DNA of 64,000 bases from Streptomyces sp. TN58. Lineage in GTDB: Bacteria > Actinomycetota > Actinomycetes > Streptomycetales > Streptomycetaceae. The position numbers were made by a program, and so were the translations under genes. This document shows positions 17,894 through 27,264 of the stretch, piece after piece (position 1 is the stretch's first letter; each line of letters opens with the position of its first letter). The notes under the pieces were generated by a model, which saw only the letters and a program-made list of their open reading frames with translations, was not told the origin of the DNA and made no database searches. Location: assembly GCF_001941845.1 (NCBI RefSeq), contig NZ_CP018870.1:6796001-6860000 (forward strand), read 5' to 3'.

Positions 17894-20665
17894 TCAGTCC
17901 TGCGTGAAGTAGCCGAGCAGGTCGGTGATCACGTGGTTGCTGCCGCCCCAGCTGTTGAACACGCTGACCTTGCCGTCCCCGACCGGGGTCGTCACGTGGT
18001 TCGGGACGGTCAGCCCGGGGAGGGTATTCAGACTGCTCGCCTCCGGGCGAGCGGACCCGTGGCCGAACGCGGTCAGGAACCCGGGACCGGTGGTCTCGGT
18101 GGCCGTCAGGTTCAGCACGGCGCCCACCGCGTCGGCCGGCAGGCCGGACACCGTTGTGGTCGCGCCCGGGGCGAGCTTGCCCGTCAGCCGGGTGTCGGCC
18201 AGACGCTTCGGCACGACCGGGGTGAACAGGGCCTTGGAGTCGCTGCCGTAGTAGCCCACCGCGTCCATGATCAGGTGCGTGGACCCGGCGTTGTTGTACA
18301 GCCAGATCGTGCCGTTCGGGCCGACCGGGACGATGACCTGGTTGGACTTGTCTTTGCCCGGCTCCGGGTTCAGGTTCGAGCTCCCCGTCGGATGCGCCGA
18401 GTCCGGGTAGGCGGACACCCACGAATCCGACGTCGCACTCGTGCTCGTCAGGTTGACCGCGACTGCCTTGGCGTCTGCCGGGATGCCGTTCACTCCCGCG
18501 ACCTTCACCGGGCGCGTCGTACCGCCGGCCAGCGGGCCGCCCGCCGTACGGGTGTCGGCAAGGCGAGTGGGGGCGATCGGGCTGAACTTATGGCCGGCGT
18601 TCGGCTGGTAGTGGCCCACGAAGTCCACGATCAGATGGGCCTGACCGGAGTTGAGCCGCATCCAGACCCAGCCGTTCTTGTCGACGGGGACGGTCACCGT
18701 GTTCGACGTGGTGCCGCCCACCCGGACGTTGACGTTCGACGTCTCCGGACGGTCCTCGCGGGTCGGCGACACGCTGAGGTGGGTGTCCTGCGTGGCACCG
18801 GTCAGGGTCACGTTGAGGACCACCGAGGACATGCCGCCCGCGGTGGTGTGATCCGATGTCGGCAGCTGGATCGGCATGCGGACGACAGTCGGTTCGCCGC
18901 CCCGGATGGCGCCGCCGTGGAAGCGGGTGTCCGTCAGACGGTGAGGCCTTTCGGGAGCCACGAAGCCGGACGGCGCATAGTCCACCGCCACCGTCCGGGT
19001 GGTCGTGGCCGTGCCGCCCTTGATGTCGGTGAGCTTGACCGTAACCTCGTGGGCGCCCGGCTTGGCGTAGGTGTGCTGCACGGCGGTCAGACCGTCGTAA
19101 CTCTGGGACCAGCCTTCACCGAAGTTCACGTCCATGCGCGCCACCGGCCACGGCGTCACCGACGCCGAGGCATTGAAGGCGTAGGTCAGCGGGGCGACGT
19201 GCGCGTCCGAGCCGCCCGCGGGCGGCAGGACCTGCGTGGCGGTGAAGTCCGCCGTCCCCGGGCCGGCCGGGGCCACCTTGACCGGCTTCTCGGCGGAGGC
19301 CTTCACGCCGACACCGTTGACGGCCGTCACCTTGACCACGTAGTCGCCGGGCCGGCTGTAGGCGTGCTTGACGGGGGCGTGCGGGGTGCCCGGCGAGGCG
19401 ACGACCGGAGCCGTCCCGTCGCCGAAGTCGACCTGGTAGCTCATCGTGGTGGGCCATCGGCTGTCGGAGCCCGCCTGCACCTGGACCTCGGTCCCGGCCG
19501 GCGCGTGGGCCGGGTCGACCGTCACCGTGGCCCGGGAAAGGCCGTCCTGGAGCTCGCTGGCTCCGCGGTCGAGGTATCCGCCGTTCTTCCCGGTGTTGGG
19601 AACGAGCGGGTCGTCCACCATCGGCTTTCCGGCGACGTCGGTGAGCAGGACGCCCGGCGCCGTGGCATCGGCGGAGTCGATGCGCGGCGAGCCTTCGAAC
19701 CCGTCGCCCTCCACGTCCGACTCGTTCGAGATGTCGTGCGCACCCTGGCCGGTGGCGGCCAGGAACGTGCCCGCATCCTTGTACGTGGTGCCGGACCAGC
19801 TGTAGGGCACCGGGGCGAGACCGGGAACGGCGGACAGCAGGTTGTAGTCAGCGAGCGTGCCCGCCGCCGCGGTCTGCGACACGAGGACCGCGTTCCGCGG
19901 ATCGGCCGACGTGCACGCGCCGCCGGTGCTCTCGGTGAGGAGCACGTTGTTGAAGATGCCGGAGGCGGTCGAGCTTCCGGTGACCGAGAGGGTCGCCGCG
20001 CAGTAGCCGTAGAGCGTGTTGTTGGTGACGACGGTGCCTGGCGCATCCGCCACGGCCACCGCCGGGCGGGAGTGGCCGAGGACATTGTTGCGGCTGAGCA
20101 CGGTGTTGCGAGAACCGCCGTTGACGAGCACCTCGCCCAGGTTGCCCCGGCTGACGCGCACGTTCGAGCTTCCCTCGCCGACCACGAGAGAGGCCTGGCC
20201 GACGTTGCGGCTGTGGATCCGGTCCAGCTCCACGTCGGAGGAGCCCTTGATCTGGAGGCCGCCGCGGATGAGCAGCTTGTTCAGCACGACGTGAGAGGCG
20301 CCGGTCACGGTCAGCCCCTTGCCGGCGGCCAGCTGTACGTGCCCGGCAGGGCCCGGCTGGATCTCGGACACGAAGCTGACGGGCTTGCCCGGCTCCCCCG
20401 AGCGGGCGATGGTGACGGCTTCGTCGTAGACCTTGCCCGGCTTGATCCGCACCGTCTGGCCCGGCTGCACGACCTTGGCCGCCGCGGAGATCGTGCAGTA
20501 CGGGACGGCCTGCGTACCGGTGCCCGCGTCGGAGCAGTTGGAGCCGTCGTGGTTGCTCACGTAGAGGTTGGCCGGGGTCTCGGCGGCGCCCGCAGCGCTG
20601 ACCGGTCCACCGAGAAGGGTGACGACACCTGCGGTGAGCAGGGCCGTCGCACGAGTGGGACGCAC
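17894..20665 (-). CDS. Secreted beta-helix, PKD and DTR-repeat protein
   Basis: 923 residues with a Sec signal peptide (ATALLTAGVVTLLGGPVSAAG). Residues about 30-260 form a right-handed parallel beta-helix like NosD/pectate-lyase folds: repeated short strands such as GLTVTGASHVVLNKLLIRGG, DVELDRIHSRNVGQASLVVG and NTVLSRNNVLGHSRPAVAVA. Two PKD domains follow (HAYSRPGDYVVKVTAVNG, HTYAKPGAHEVTVKLTD). Three divergent DTR modules (PHRLTDTRFHGG, PTRLADTRTAGG, PKRLADTRLTGK, each ending in an LIxDxxGYY-like strand) close the protein. This predicts an extracellular, probably polysaccharide-binding or -acting protein. No catalytic triad is evident. Confidence 0.85.
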   Translation of the reverse strand: MRPTRATALLTAGVVTLLGGPVSAAGAAETPANLYVSNHDGSNCSDAGTGTQAVPYCTISAAAKVVQPGQTVRIKPGKVYDEAVTIARSGEPGKPVSFVSEIQPGPAGHVQLAAGKGLTVTGASHVVLNKLLIRGGLQIKGSSDVELDRIHSRNVGQASLVVGEGSSNVRVSRGNLGEVLVNGGSRNTVLSRNNVLGHSRPAVAVADAPGTVVTNNTLYGYCAATLSVTGSSTASGIFNNVLLTESTGGACTSADPRNAVLVSQTAAAGTLADYNLLSAVPGLAPVPYSWSGTTYKDAGTFLAATGQGAHDISNESDVEGDGFEGSPRIDSADATAPGVLLTDVAGKPMVDDPLVPNTGKNGGYLDRGASELQDGLSRATVTVDPAHAPAGTEVQVQAGSDSRWPTTMSYQVDFGDGTAPVVASPGTPHAPVKHAYSRPGDYVVKVTAVNGVGVKASAEKPVKVAPAGPGTADFTATQVLPPAGGSDAHVAPLTYAFNASASVTPWPVARMDVNFGEGWSQSYDGLTAVQHTYAKPGAHEVTVKLTDIKGGTATTTRTVAVDYAPSGFVAPERPHRLTDTRFHGGAIRGGEPTVVRMPIQLPTSDHTTAGGMSSVVLNVTLTGATQDTHLSVSPTREDRPETSNVNVRVGGTTSNTVTVPVDKNGWVWMRLNSGQAHLIVDFVGHYQPNAGHKFSPIAPTRLADTRTAGGPLAGGTTRPVKVAGVNGIPADAKAVAVNLTSTSATSDSWVSAYPDSAHPTGSSNLNPEPGKDKSNQVIVPVGPNGTIWLYNNAGSTHLIMDAVGYYGSDSKALFTPVVPKRLADTRLTGKLAPGATTTVSGLPADAVGAVLNLTATETTGPGFLTAFGHGSARPEASSLNTLPGLTVPNHVTTPVGDGKVSVFNSWGGSNHVITDLLGYFTQD

Positions 20666-21025
20666 CAGAAGGGTTCCTTCGCGAAGAGGCTATGGAGAGC
20701 CGTCACGGGCGCGGCGCCGCACGACTGGTAGACCTCTTGTTCCCCCAGCGACAGTCGGGCGCACGCAGACCCGCGAAGACTACGATCATCATCTATTGTC
20801 CGAAAGCCGATGTCACGCCCGTCGGGAACGGAGCTACGACAACTCCGGCCGTATGCGCGACATCCCGTGGGTTGTTCTGAGCCCTGCTGAGGCGCTGACC
20901 CCGTGGCCAGGGGGTTCTTCCCCGTTCGCGTGGCCTGTCGGCCAGTGACGTAACTTCGAGATTCCTGAAGCCTTCTCATCTCGTCCGACCGATCCGCAGT
21001 TAGACCGAAGGCGGGGAGGCTCGGG
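20666..21025. other. Divergent promoter region
   Basis: About 360 bases between the secreted-protein gene (minus) and the recombinase cassette (plus). Relatively AT-rich patches (ATCATCATCTATTGTCC near 20787, and AGTGACGTAACTTCGAG) suggest promoters for both. No gene, tRNA or clear attachment-site repeat is seen. Confidence 0.4.
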
Positions 21026-22103
21026 TTGGCGGCGCTGGCAGTTGTACGGGACCTGCGTGAGCACTGGGCGCCCGCGTCGACTGAGGAGCTTGAGGGGTTC
21101 GAGACCGACGTGCTGTCCGGGTTCGTCCTGGCGCGGGCCTCGGCAGGGTTGGCGGACGGCACGATCCGCGGGGACGTCGGACACCTGGATCAGATCAGGT
21201 CCTGGTTCGGCCGGCCGCTGTGGGACATGGAGCCCGCCGACGCGGACGCGTACTTCGGGAAGGCGCTGCGGCAAGCGCCCAGCGGCACTCGCCTGGGCCG
21301 GTCGCAGGCGCTGAGCACGTACTTCATGTTCCTGGAGCTCCGGCACAAGGTCGAGATCCACCGGATGACCGGCCGGGTGGTCGAGTGCCCGATCGATGAG
21401 ATGAACCGGCCGCGCGGGGCCAAGGACGCCCAATCGCGGATCCCGCCGAGTGAGCCGGAGATCGGCACGCTGTTCAGAGGCTGGGGCGGCGAGCTGGCGA
21501 CCTGCCGGAAGTTCGCCCCGACTGCCCGGAACTACACCGCCTCGAAGCTGATGTGCCAGGTCGGCCTGAGGGTGAGCGAGACGTGCGGTCTCGACCTGGG
21601 CGATATCAAGTGGGACCTGGGCCGCTTCGGCAAGCTCCACGTCCGCCACGGCAAGGGCGCCCCCGGATCGGGCCCGCGCGAGCGGATGGTGCCGCTGATC
21701 AACGGCGCCGACCGCACGCTGCGGTGGTTCATCGAGGACGTCTGGGGCCAGTTTGACGACGACCACACCCGGCCCGGCGCCCCGCTGTTCCCGAGTGAGC
21801 GGAAGAACACCGACGGTTCCGCCCGCCGGGTCGGCGACGACGCCCTGCGCAACGGCCTCGACAATGCCGTCAAGGCTCATCTGCCGAGCTGGACGGACAA
21901 GTTGACGCCGCACGTCCTGCGGGACTTCTGCGCGTCCCAGCTCTATGGGCACGGGCTAGACCTGCTCGCAATTCAGGAAGTTTTGGGACATTCCTGGATC
22001 GCCACCACGATGCGATATATCCACGGCAGCAGACCCGGGTCGAGGACGCCTGGGTCGCCGGGGGGAACGGGCCGCGAAGCGGCTGGAAGGACTGGCCCGA
22101 TGA
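21026..22103 (+). pseudogene. Tyrosine recombinase with two C-terminal frameshifts
   Basis: TTG start at 21026 with GGGGAGG upstream. The first 330 residues look intact: an SAM-like N-terminal domain, then catalytic residues Arg (QVGLRVSETCGLDL), Lys (RHGKG), His..Arg (TPHVLRDFCASQL), GHSW and the Tyr nucleophile in TTMRYIH. Just after the tyrosine the expected tail (QQTRVEDAWVAG, then ERAAKRLEGLAR) is found in two successive other frames, implying single-base deletions near 22025 and 22063. The natural stop is at 22103. The core could still be made with an altered tail. It is first in a four-gene overlapping cassette. Confidence 0.8.
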
Positions 22104-22418
22104 GGTGGAACCTGCGGCTGACCGCCGCGAACAAGGGTATCCGAGCTCCAGCGGAGCCTGGCCGAGCACGGCCTGGTGATCTCAGCCGGGAAGATGTCCG
22201 GGCTGTGGTCCGGCCAGCCGGTCTCTCTCAAGCTGGACGACCTGGACGTCATCTGTGTCGTGCTCGGCTGCGAGATCGGCGACCTGCTGATCCCGGAACC
22301 ACGGAAGGTCAGCCGCCCCGGCGAGGAGAACGCCACCCAGACCGCTGTCGGCGCCGCCGCACCAGTTCCAGCGGTGGTGCCCAAGCGTCGCGACGGCCGG
22401 CCACTGCCGCCTGCATGA
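22100..22418 (+). pseudogene. XRE-like HTH protein, frameshifted
   Basis: The ATG at 22100 overlaps the recombinase stop codon. It reads MRWNLRLTAANKGI and then loses frame near 22140. The continuation in another frame is ELQRSLAEHGLVISAGKMSG, LWSGQPVSLKLDDLDVICVV, LGCEIGDLLIPEP, a Cro/C1-type HTH with a YozG/XRE-like DLL(I/L)P end. The break looks like a deletion of about 11 bases. A GTG at 22176 could make only a truncated product. The stop codon overlaps the start of the next cassette gene (ATGA). Its likely role is cassette regulation or a directionality accessory. Confidence 0.75.
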
Positions 22419-24044
22419 GCCGGTATCCGAAGGGCTATCGCAAGCCCACCGACTCCTGCGACAGCTGCCTGGCCTGGGGCGACTTCAGCGGACGGCTCTG
22501 CCCTGCCTGCTACATGTTCGGCCGCAGCCACGCGACGGCCGTCTGCTTCGGCTGCCGTCGCACCCAGCCACTGAAGTGGGACTACTGCCGTCTGTGCTGG
22601 TGTCAGGCCCGGCTCCACGCCAAGGCCACTGCCGGCCGGCTGGCAGCCGAGACCGACGTGAGAGACCGGCTCGACGCCGTCCGGCACCACCAGCTGTTCT
22701 TTATGGGCTTTGCACTACCGCAGAGGGTCCGCACCCGTCGTCGCGCGCCGCGGAGGAGGGCGAGGAACCCTCCCGAAGCCGCCACCCGCGCCGGCTTGGC
22801 GGCTGAGTGCCGACTGGAGACAGCTACCGCTCTTCGGACAGATCCCGCGCGACTACGGCCGCCTCGACCCGGCCGACGCCGACCTGGCCAGTCCCTGGCT
22901 GGCCTGGGCGAAGTACCTCGCCTACCAGTTCGCCGAAACCCGTGGCTGGGGACGCGGCATCCGCTTCGCCGTCAACCGCGGCCTGGCCCTCATCCTCACC
23001 GGCTACGTCGAGGGCGACATCATCCGGCACACAGAGATCTTTGCCCCGCTACGGGCTCTGGACCTGCGGGTCGGACACGTCGTCACAGTCCTGGAGAAGA
23101 TGGAGATCTTCGAGGACGACAGCGAACCCTCCCTCGAGGGCTGGCTCGCCGAGCGTCTGGAGGGACTCTCCCCCGGCATCCGCTCGGAAGCCGAGCGATG
23201 GACCCGCGTCCTGCACAATGGTGGCCCCCGCAGCCTCCCGCGACGGGAAGGCACAGTCTGGCTCTCCCTCAGCCGAGTCCGTCCGGCCCTGCTGGAGTGG
23301 TCGACCCACTACGACAACCTGCGGGAAGTGACCCGCGACGACGACATCAAGACACTGCACGGCCGCCAGCGGCATGACCAACTCGTGGCTATGCGTTCGC
23401 TGTTCACCTGGGCCAAGCGGAGTGGGCTGATCTTCCGCAACCCGACCAGCCGGATCAAGGTCGGTCAGTACGAATACGCCGTGCTGCAACCGCTCGTCCC
23501 CGCCCAGGTCGACCGCTCCGTCGCGGCTGCCACCACACCGGCGACGCGGCTCATCCTCGCCCTCGCGGCGGTCCACGCCGCCAGGGTCACCCAGATCGCC
23601 ACCCTCATGCTCGACGACGTCGACCTCGGCAACCGCCGGCTGACCATCGCCGGACGCGTCCGCCCGCTCGACGACCTCACTCTGAAACTGCTGCTGGACT
23701 GGCTGGATCACCGGCGAAGCCGGTGGCCGAACACCGCGAACTTCCACCTGCTGATCAACAACCAGACCGCCACGAAAGCCAGCCGCGCCAGCAACCATTG
23801 GATCAGCGCCTCGATGCGCGGGCAGGACGCGACGCTCGAACGGCTCCGTGTCGACCGGCTACTCGAAGAAGCCCTGACCCACGGGCCCGATCCTCTCCAC
23901 CTCGCCGCAGTCTTCGGGCTCGACGACAAGACAGCAATGCGCTACGCGGACTCCGCGCGAGCCTTGCTGGAACAGGCCGCCGAACAGCAACTCGATGAAA
24001 CTTGTTCGACCCGGACGCCCCCTGACGCAATCATGGGCGTGTGA
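22415..24044 (+). pseudogene. Zinc-knuckle, recombinase-like protein, frameshifted
   Basis: The ATG at 22415 overlaps the HTH stop codon. Residues 15-61 carry four CxxC pairs (C15/18, C29/32, C44/47, C58/61), predicting two zinc sites. The frame breaks near 22700 (RLDAVRHHQLFF, then HYRRGSAPVVA in another frame). The downstream 444-codon part is intact to 24044. It resembles a divergent tyrosine recombinase: a helical core-binding part (RQRHDQLVAMRSLFTWAKRS), a box-I-like Arg (HAARVTQIATLMLDDVDL) and a box-II-like end (FGLDDKTAMRYADSARALLE) with a candidate Tyr. Some catalytic residues are unclear, so it may be an accessory protein, as TnpB is in Tn554-type elements. Confidence 0.7.
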
Positions 24045-24550
24045 CGTCGACCGAAGCAGCAGCAATCGCTCTCCAGGACCATGCCGCCCTCTGGAGGGTG
24101 GGGGACATCAGTGCGAGCGAGGTCGTCAATTCCGCCTGCGATGCGCTCGTCGCCGGACTCGACACCCCCAGCCTCCGGATCCTCGCCGCCTGCACGCGCG
24201 CCGAGGCGGACTACGACGTCCACGACCTGCTTCCCCCGGCACTCGCCGAACTCGGCCTCACCCTCCATCCAGCCAGCGGCGAAACCGGCCAAGAGGCTGC
24301 CGTGCGAGCAATCGCACGGCGCATGCTCGCCGGCGAGTTGCAACCCTGGGAGCTCACTTTCCGGATTCACCGGCGCTACGGGCACGAGCTGCCTCTGGCT
24401 GAGCGGCTGGCCGAGCTCGACGACGAGTACGGGATGCTCGAAGACGGCGACGAGGCAGTGGCTCAGATCGACGCAGAGGTAACGGCCGAAGCCCGCCGCC
24501 TCGCCAACCTCCCCATGGTTCCCGCCGAACCCACGGATACGCCCAGCTGA
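24041..24550 (+). CDS. Cassette-linked hypothetical protein
   Basis: 169 residues from a GTG that overlaps the stop codon of the recombinase-like gene (GTGA), so it belongs to the same transcriptional unit. It is acidic and helical: HDLLPPALAELGLTLHPASG, AVRAIARRMLAGELQPWELT, RLAELDDEYGMLEDGDEA. No motif, membrane segment or known family is visible. By position it could be an accessory of the recombinase cassette or a cargo gene. Unlike the three preceding genes it shows no frame damage. Confidence 0.65.
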   Translation: MTSTEAAAIALQDHAALWRVGDISASEVVNSACDALVAGLDTPSLRILAACTRAEADYDVHDLLPPALAELGLTLHPASGETGQEAAVRAIARRMLAGELQPWELTFRIHRRYGHELPLAERLAELDDEYGMLEDGDEAVAQIDAEVTAEARRLANLPMVPAEPTDTPS

Positions 24551-24562
24551 TGCACACGGATC

Positions 24563-24613
24563 GCCCCGCGAGTTCCCACTGAACATGCTTCGGTTTCCCT
24601 GAACCCGCGGGGC
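24563..24613. repeat. Long-loop inverted repeat after the recombinase cassette
   Basis: GCCCCGCG and CGCGGGGC are separated by 35 bases, about 12 bases after the stop codon of the last cassette gene. The loop contains related CCC(A)CTGAAC / CCCTGAAC words. It could be a terminator or the cassette terminus; the evidence is thin. Confidence 0.3.
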
Positions 24614-24687
24614 TCACCGGCCTCGGGGAACATCGGTACAGGGGTTGGCGCTGAGAACGATCATGGTCAGGGTGTGGGCGTACTGAC

Positions 24688-24920
24688 CGGTTTTCGTACT
24701 CGCGGCGGGCCTTGCGCTGGGCCGGGTCCGCGCGAAGGTCCTGGCTGCCGTCGAGCGGTTGGCAGCGGGTGAGGAGTTGGTGGTGCACGGCCGGGACGGC
24801 GGTGACGCGCAGGGTGTAGCCCTGGCCGCATCGTACGGTCACTCCCTGGTCGAGCGCGGCGCGCTCGGTGGGCTCCAGCTCGGTGGCGGCGCGGAGGTAG
24901 TCGGCGACCTTGCGTTGGCA
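24688..24920 (-). pseudogene. Gene remnant of unknown family
   Basis: The minus-strand frame reads CQRKVADYLRAATELEPTE, RAALDQGVTVRCGQGYTLRV, TAVPAVHHQLLTRCQPLDG. This is clearly protein-like but has no start and is not continued on either side. It merges with the serine-recombinase fragment in a different frame. It probably represents the 3' part of a gene from a lost mobile element. Confidence 0.5.
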
Positions 24921-25150
24921 GCGGCGCGGTCGGGCAGGAGGTCGGCGACGGCCGTGCGGATGGCGCCGCGGCTGACCCGGTACTCGCGGGCGAGGGCAGC
25001 GATGGAGCAGCCCTCCAGGTACGCCATGCGCACGGTGTCGGTCTTGTCGGCCGGGACAGCGGGGCGGCGCCCGCCCTTGCTGCCCTTGGCCTCGGCGGCC
25101 CGCAGCCCGTCGTAGGTGAGCTCGCGCTGGAGGTCACGCTGGAGTTCGCC
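24839..25150 (-). pseudogene. Serine recombinase C-terminal fragment
   Basis: The minus-strand frame reads ELQRDLQRELTYDGLRAAEA, KGSKGGRRPAVPADKTDTV, YLEGCSIAALAREYRVSRGA. This is the C-terminal part of a resolvase/invertase: the end of the E-helix with the RT.DGL..A...G...GR(R/P) hinge, then a Hin-type HTH. The catalytic N-terminal domain with its serine is absent; its place is taken by the IS481 fragment. It is non-functional. Confidence 0.75.
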
Positions 25151-25782
25151 GGCGACACCGTCCGGATCCGCACCGGCAAGGCAAGTCGGCTGAATCCGTC
25201 GACGGCTGAGTGCAGGTATACGTAGCCGCCGCGTTCGGTCTTCTTCTTGCGTCTGTCGACGGACTTGGCTTGTTCGCTCCCGCGGCCGTGAACGCGCCAT
25301 CCGCCACCGTCGGGGATGCGACCGACTTACTTGACATCGACGTGGACCATGTGCCCTGGTCGACGAGCAATGATCTTTTGGGGGTCCCTGTTCGACGCCC
25401 CGTTTGGGTCGATGAACCTGCGCCGGTTCAGCCCCAGCTGGGCCAGATGCCGGCTCACGGTCCGTCGGCTGATGGGTGTCCCGGCTTGTGTGAGCTCGAA
25501 AGAGATACGGGCTGCCGACCACTTGTGGGCGCGTCGGAGGACCTCGACCTGCGCTACTACTTCGTCTGGGGTGGCCGTCGGCTGGTGTCGTGGCGTCGAG
25601 GAGCGGTCCAAGAGCCCGATCTCGCCGAATCTGCGGTAGCGATTCACCCACTTTGAGGCACAGGCCCGGGAGATGCCCATCTCAGCGGCGACGTGCGCGA
25701 TGGGGCGAGTTCGGCAGCGCTCGACGAGGTGGAGGCGCCCTTCAACGGACAACGGTGCGTTGCAATGAGTCACGCGGTTCAT
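25151..25782 (-). pseudogene. IS481-type transposase, truncated with internal stop
   Basis: The ATG at 25782 begins MNRVTHCNAPLSVEGRLHLV. The HTH region (HVAAEMGISRACASKWVNRY) and winged helix (KWSAARISFELTQAGTPISR) are intact. The first catalytic strand appears as RPGHMVHVDVK and then hits a TAA at 25327. The frame continues beyond as VGRIPDGGGWRVHGRGS and GGYVYLHSAVDGFSRLA, so the stop codon is a mutation inside the gene. The coding match ends near 25185, and about half of the DDE core is missing at the junction with the resolvase fragment. Its start codon overlaps the MFS stop codon, presumably by chance insertion. Confidence 0.85.
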
Positions 25783-27197
25783 CGCGCTTGTGGGGAGGCG
25801 GGGCCCGTCGTGGGCTCCTTCGGCCGTGCTACGTGGGCGATGAGGAAGAGCAGGACGCCACAGGTGGCGACCAGGATCCAGCCCGGGCGGGATGCGTGTG
25901 CGAGCCCCGTCGGGCTGGTGGCCATGACCAGGCCGCCGGCGAGAGCGATGCCGAGGGCGGAGCCGAGTTGCCGTGCGGTGGAGGTGATCGCCCCGGCCAC
26001 GCCGGCACGGGCGGGTGGCAGTCCATTGACCGCGGTGTTGGTGATCGGGGCGTTGGCGAAGCCAAACCCGACGCCGATGAGCGAATATGCGGCCAGAAGC
26101 AGGAGCACGCTCGTGTGCGGGGTGAGCCGGACCAGGCAGAGCCCGCCGACGGTGATGAAACCGCCGGCAAGGAGCAGCGGCAGCCGCGGTCCCGTGCGGC
26201 CGACCATGCGGCCGGACCAGGGGGCGCAGACGGTCGCTCCGACGGCCAAGGGCAAGGTCGCCACGCCGGCGGCCAGCGGCGTCCATCCGCGGGTGTGCTG
26301 CAGGTAGAGGGTGTTCAGCAGCAGCGTCATGTTCAGGGCGACGAAGACCGCCACCGCGCCCACGACGGCACCGCTGAAGACCGGGCGCCCGAAGAGCCGC
26401 AGATCCATCAGCGGCTCACGTCGGCGGGACTCGACCCACACGAATCCGGCTGTCGCCACGGCAGCCCATGCGTATCCCGCCAGCGCCGCAGGCGACGTCC
26501 AGCCGATGCGCGGCCCTTCGATCAGGACGCCGACCACAACTGCGAGGACCATGGTCAGCAGGACCTGGCCGGGCAGGTCGAGCCGCCGGGCCCGCTGTGC
26601 CCGGGACTCCGGCACGAACACCGCACTGAGCAGCAGAGCGGCCGCGATGACGGGTGCGTTGATCCAGAACAGCGCCCGCCAGTCGAGCCCTGCGAGCAGC
26701 GCGCCGCCCGTGACGGGTCCGGCGGCCATGCTCAGCCCGAACACTGACGCCCAGATGCCGATCGCCTGCGCCCGTTCCTTCGGGTCCGGCATCGCGTTCA
26801 CCACGATCGCGAGCCCCACGGGGCTGAGCATCGAGGCGCCGATGCCCTGCAGGGCGCGGGCCGCGATGAGTACGCCCGCCGACGGGGCGAGCGCGCAGAC
26901 CAGTGAGGCCGCGCCGAACACGACCAGCCCGCACTGGAACACCCGGCGGCGTCCGAAGCGATCCGCCAGTGCGCCGGAGGAAATCAGAAGACTGGCCAGG
27001 ACGAGGGTGTAGGCGTCCACGATCCATTCGAGACCGCGCGTGTCGACATCCAGGCCGCGCCCGATGGCCGGCAGACCCACATTGACGATGGTGGTGTCCA
27101 GGCCCACCAGGAACATGCTCAGGCAGCAGACGGCCAGTACCGTCCAGCGTCTGCGCGCACTCAGCATGGGTTGAACAGGGTGTGTTGTCGCGGTCAC
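25779..27197 (-). CDS. MFS drug exporter, DHA2 (14-TM) type
   Basis: 472 residues, the normal length for the EmrB/QacA branch. The first helix contains VLAVCCLSMFLVGLDTTIVN (motif D1, LDxTIVNVALP-like), followed by motif A (GALADRFGRRRVF), motif B (LIAARALQGIGASML) and motif C (FGLSMAAGPVTGGALLAG). About 14 hydrophobic segments are visible. It likely exports a toxic small molecule by proton antiport in the cytoplasmic membrane. It diverges from an XRE-cupin regulator gene with a 97-base gap that holds a perfect operator-like palindrome. Its 3' end is overlapped by an IS481 remnant, but the coding sequence appears complete. Confidence 0.93.
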   Translation of the reverse strand: MTATTHPVQPMLSARRRWTVLAVCCLSMFLVGLDTTIVNVGLPAIGRGLDVDTRGLEWIVDAYTLVLASLLISSGALADRFGRRRVFQCGLVVFGAASLVCALAPSAGVLIAARALQGIGASMLSPVGLAIVVNAMPDPKERAQAIGIWASVFGLSMAAGPVTGGALLAGLDWRALFWINAPVIAAALLLSAVFVPESRAQRARRLDLPGQVLLTMVLAVVVGVLIEGPRIGWTSPAALAGYAWAAVATAGFVWVESRRREPLMDLRLFGRPVFSGAVVGAVAVFVALNMTLLLNTLYLQHTRGWTPLAAGVATLPLAVGATVCAPWSGRMVGRTGPRLPLLLAGGFITVGGLCLVRLTPHTSVLLLLAAYSLIGVGFGFANAPITNTAVNGLPPARAGVAGAITSTARQLGSALGIALAGGLVMATSPTGLAHASRPGWILVATCGVLLFLIAHVARPKEPTTGPASPQAR

Positions 27198-27264
27198 GGT
27201 CTACCTCTGATGTTCGGGAAACAGTGCCCGGCAAGGCTCGGCCCGGGCGACGGCCGCAGCCCAT

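Noticed and set aside
17882..20731. 949-codon open frame antisense to the beta-helix/PKD gene
   Set aside because: A GC-driven shadow without domain features; the minus-strand frame has signal peptide, beta-helix, PKD and DTR modules.
22020..22712. Programmed frameshifting in the recombinase cassette
   Set aside because: Four separate breaks in three genes, one of them best explained by an 11-base deletion, without shared slippery sequences, fit decay or sequencing error better than recoding.
20666..24660. attL/attR direct repeats flanking the recombinase cassette
   Set aside because: I compared both flanks by eye and found no shared word long enough to be convincing, and no tRNA gene lies at either side.
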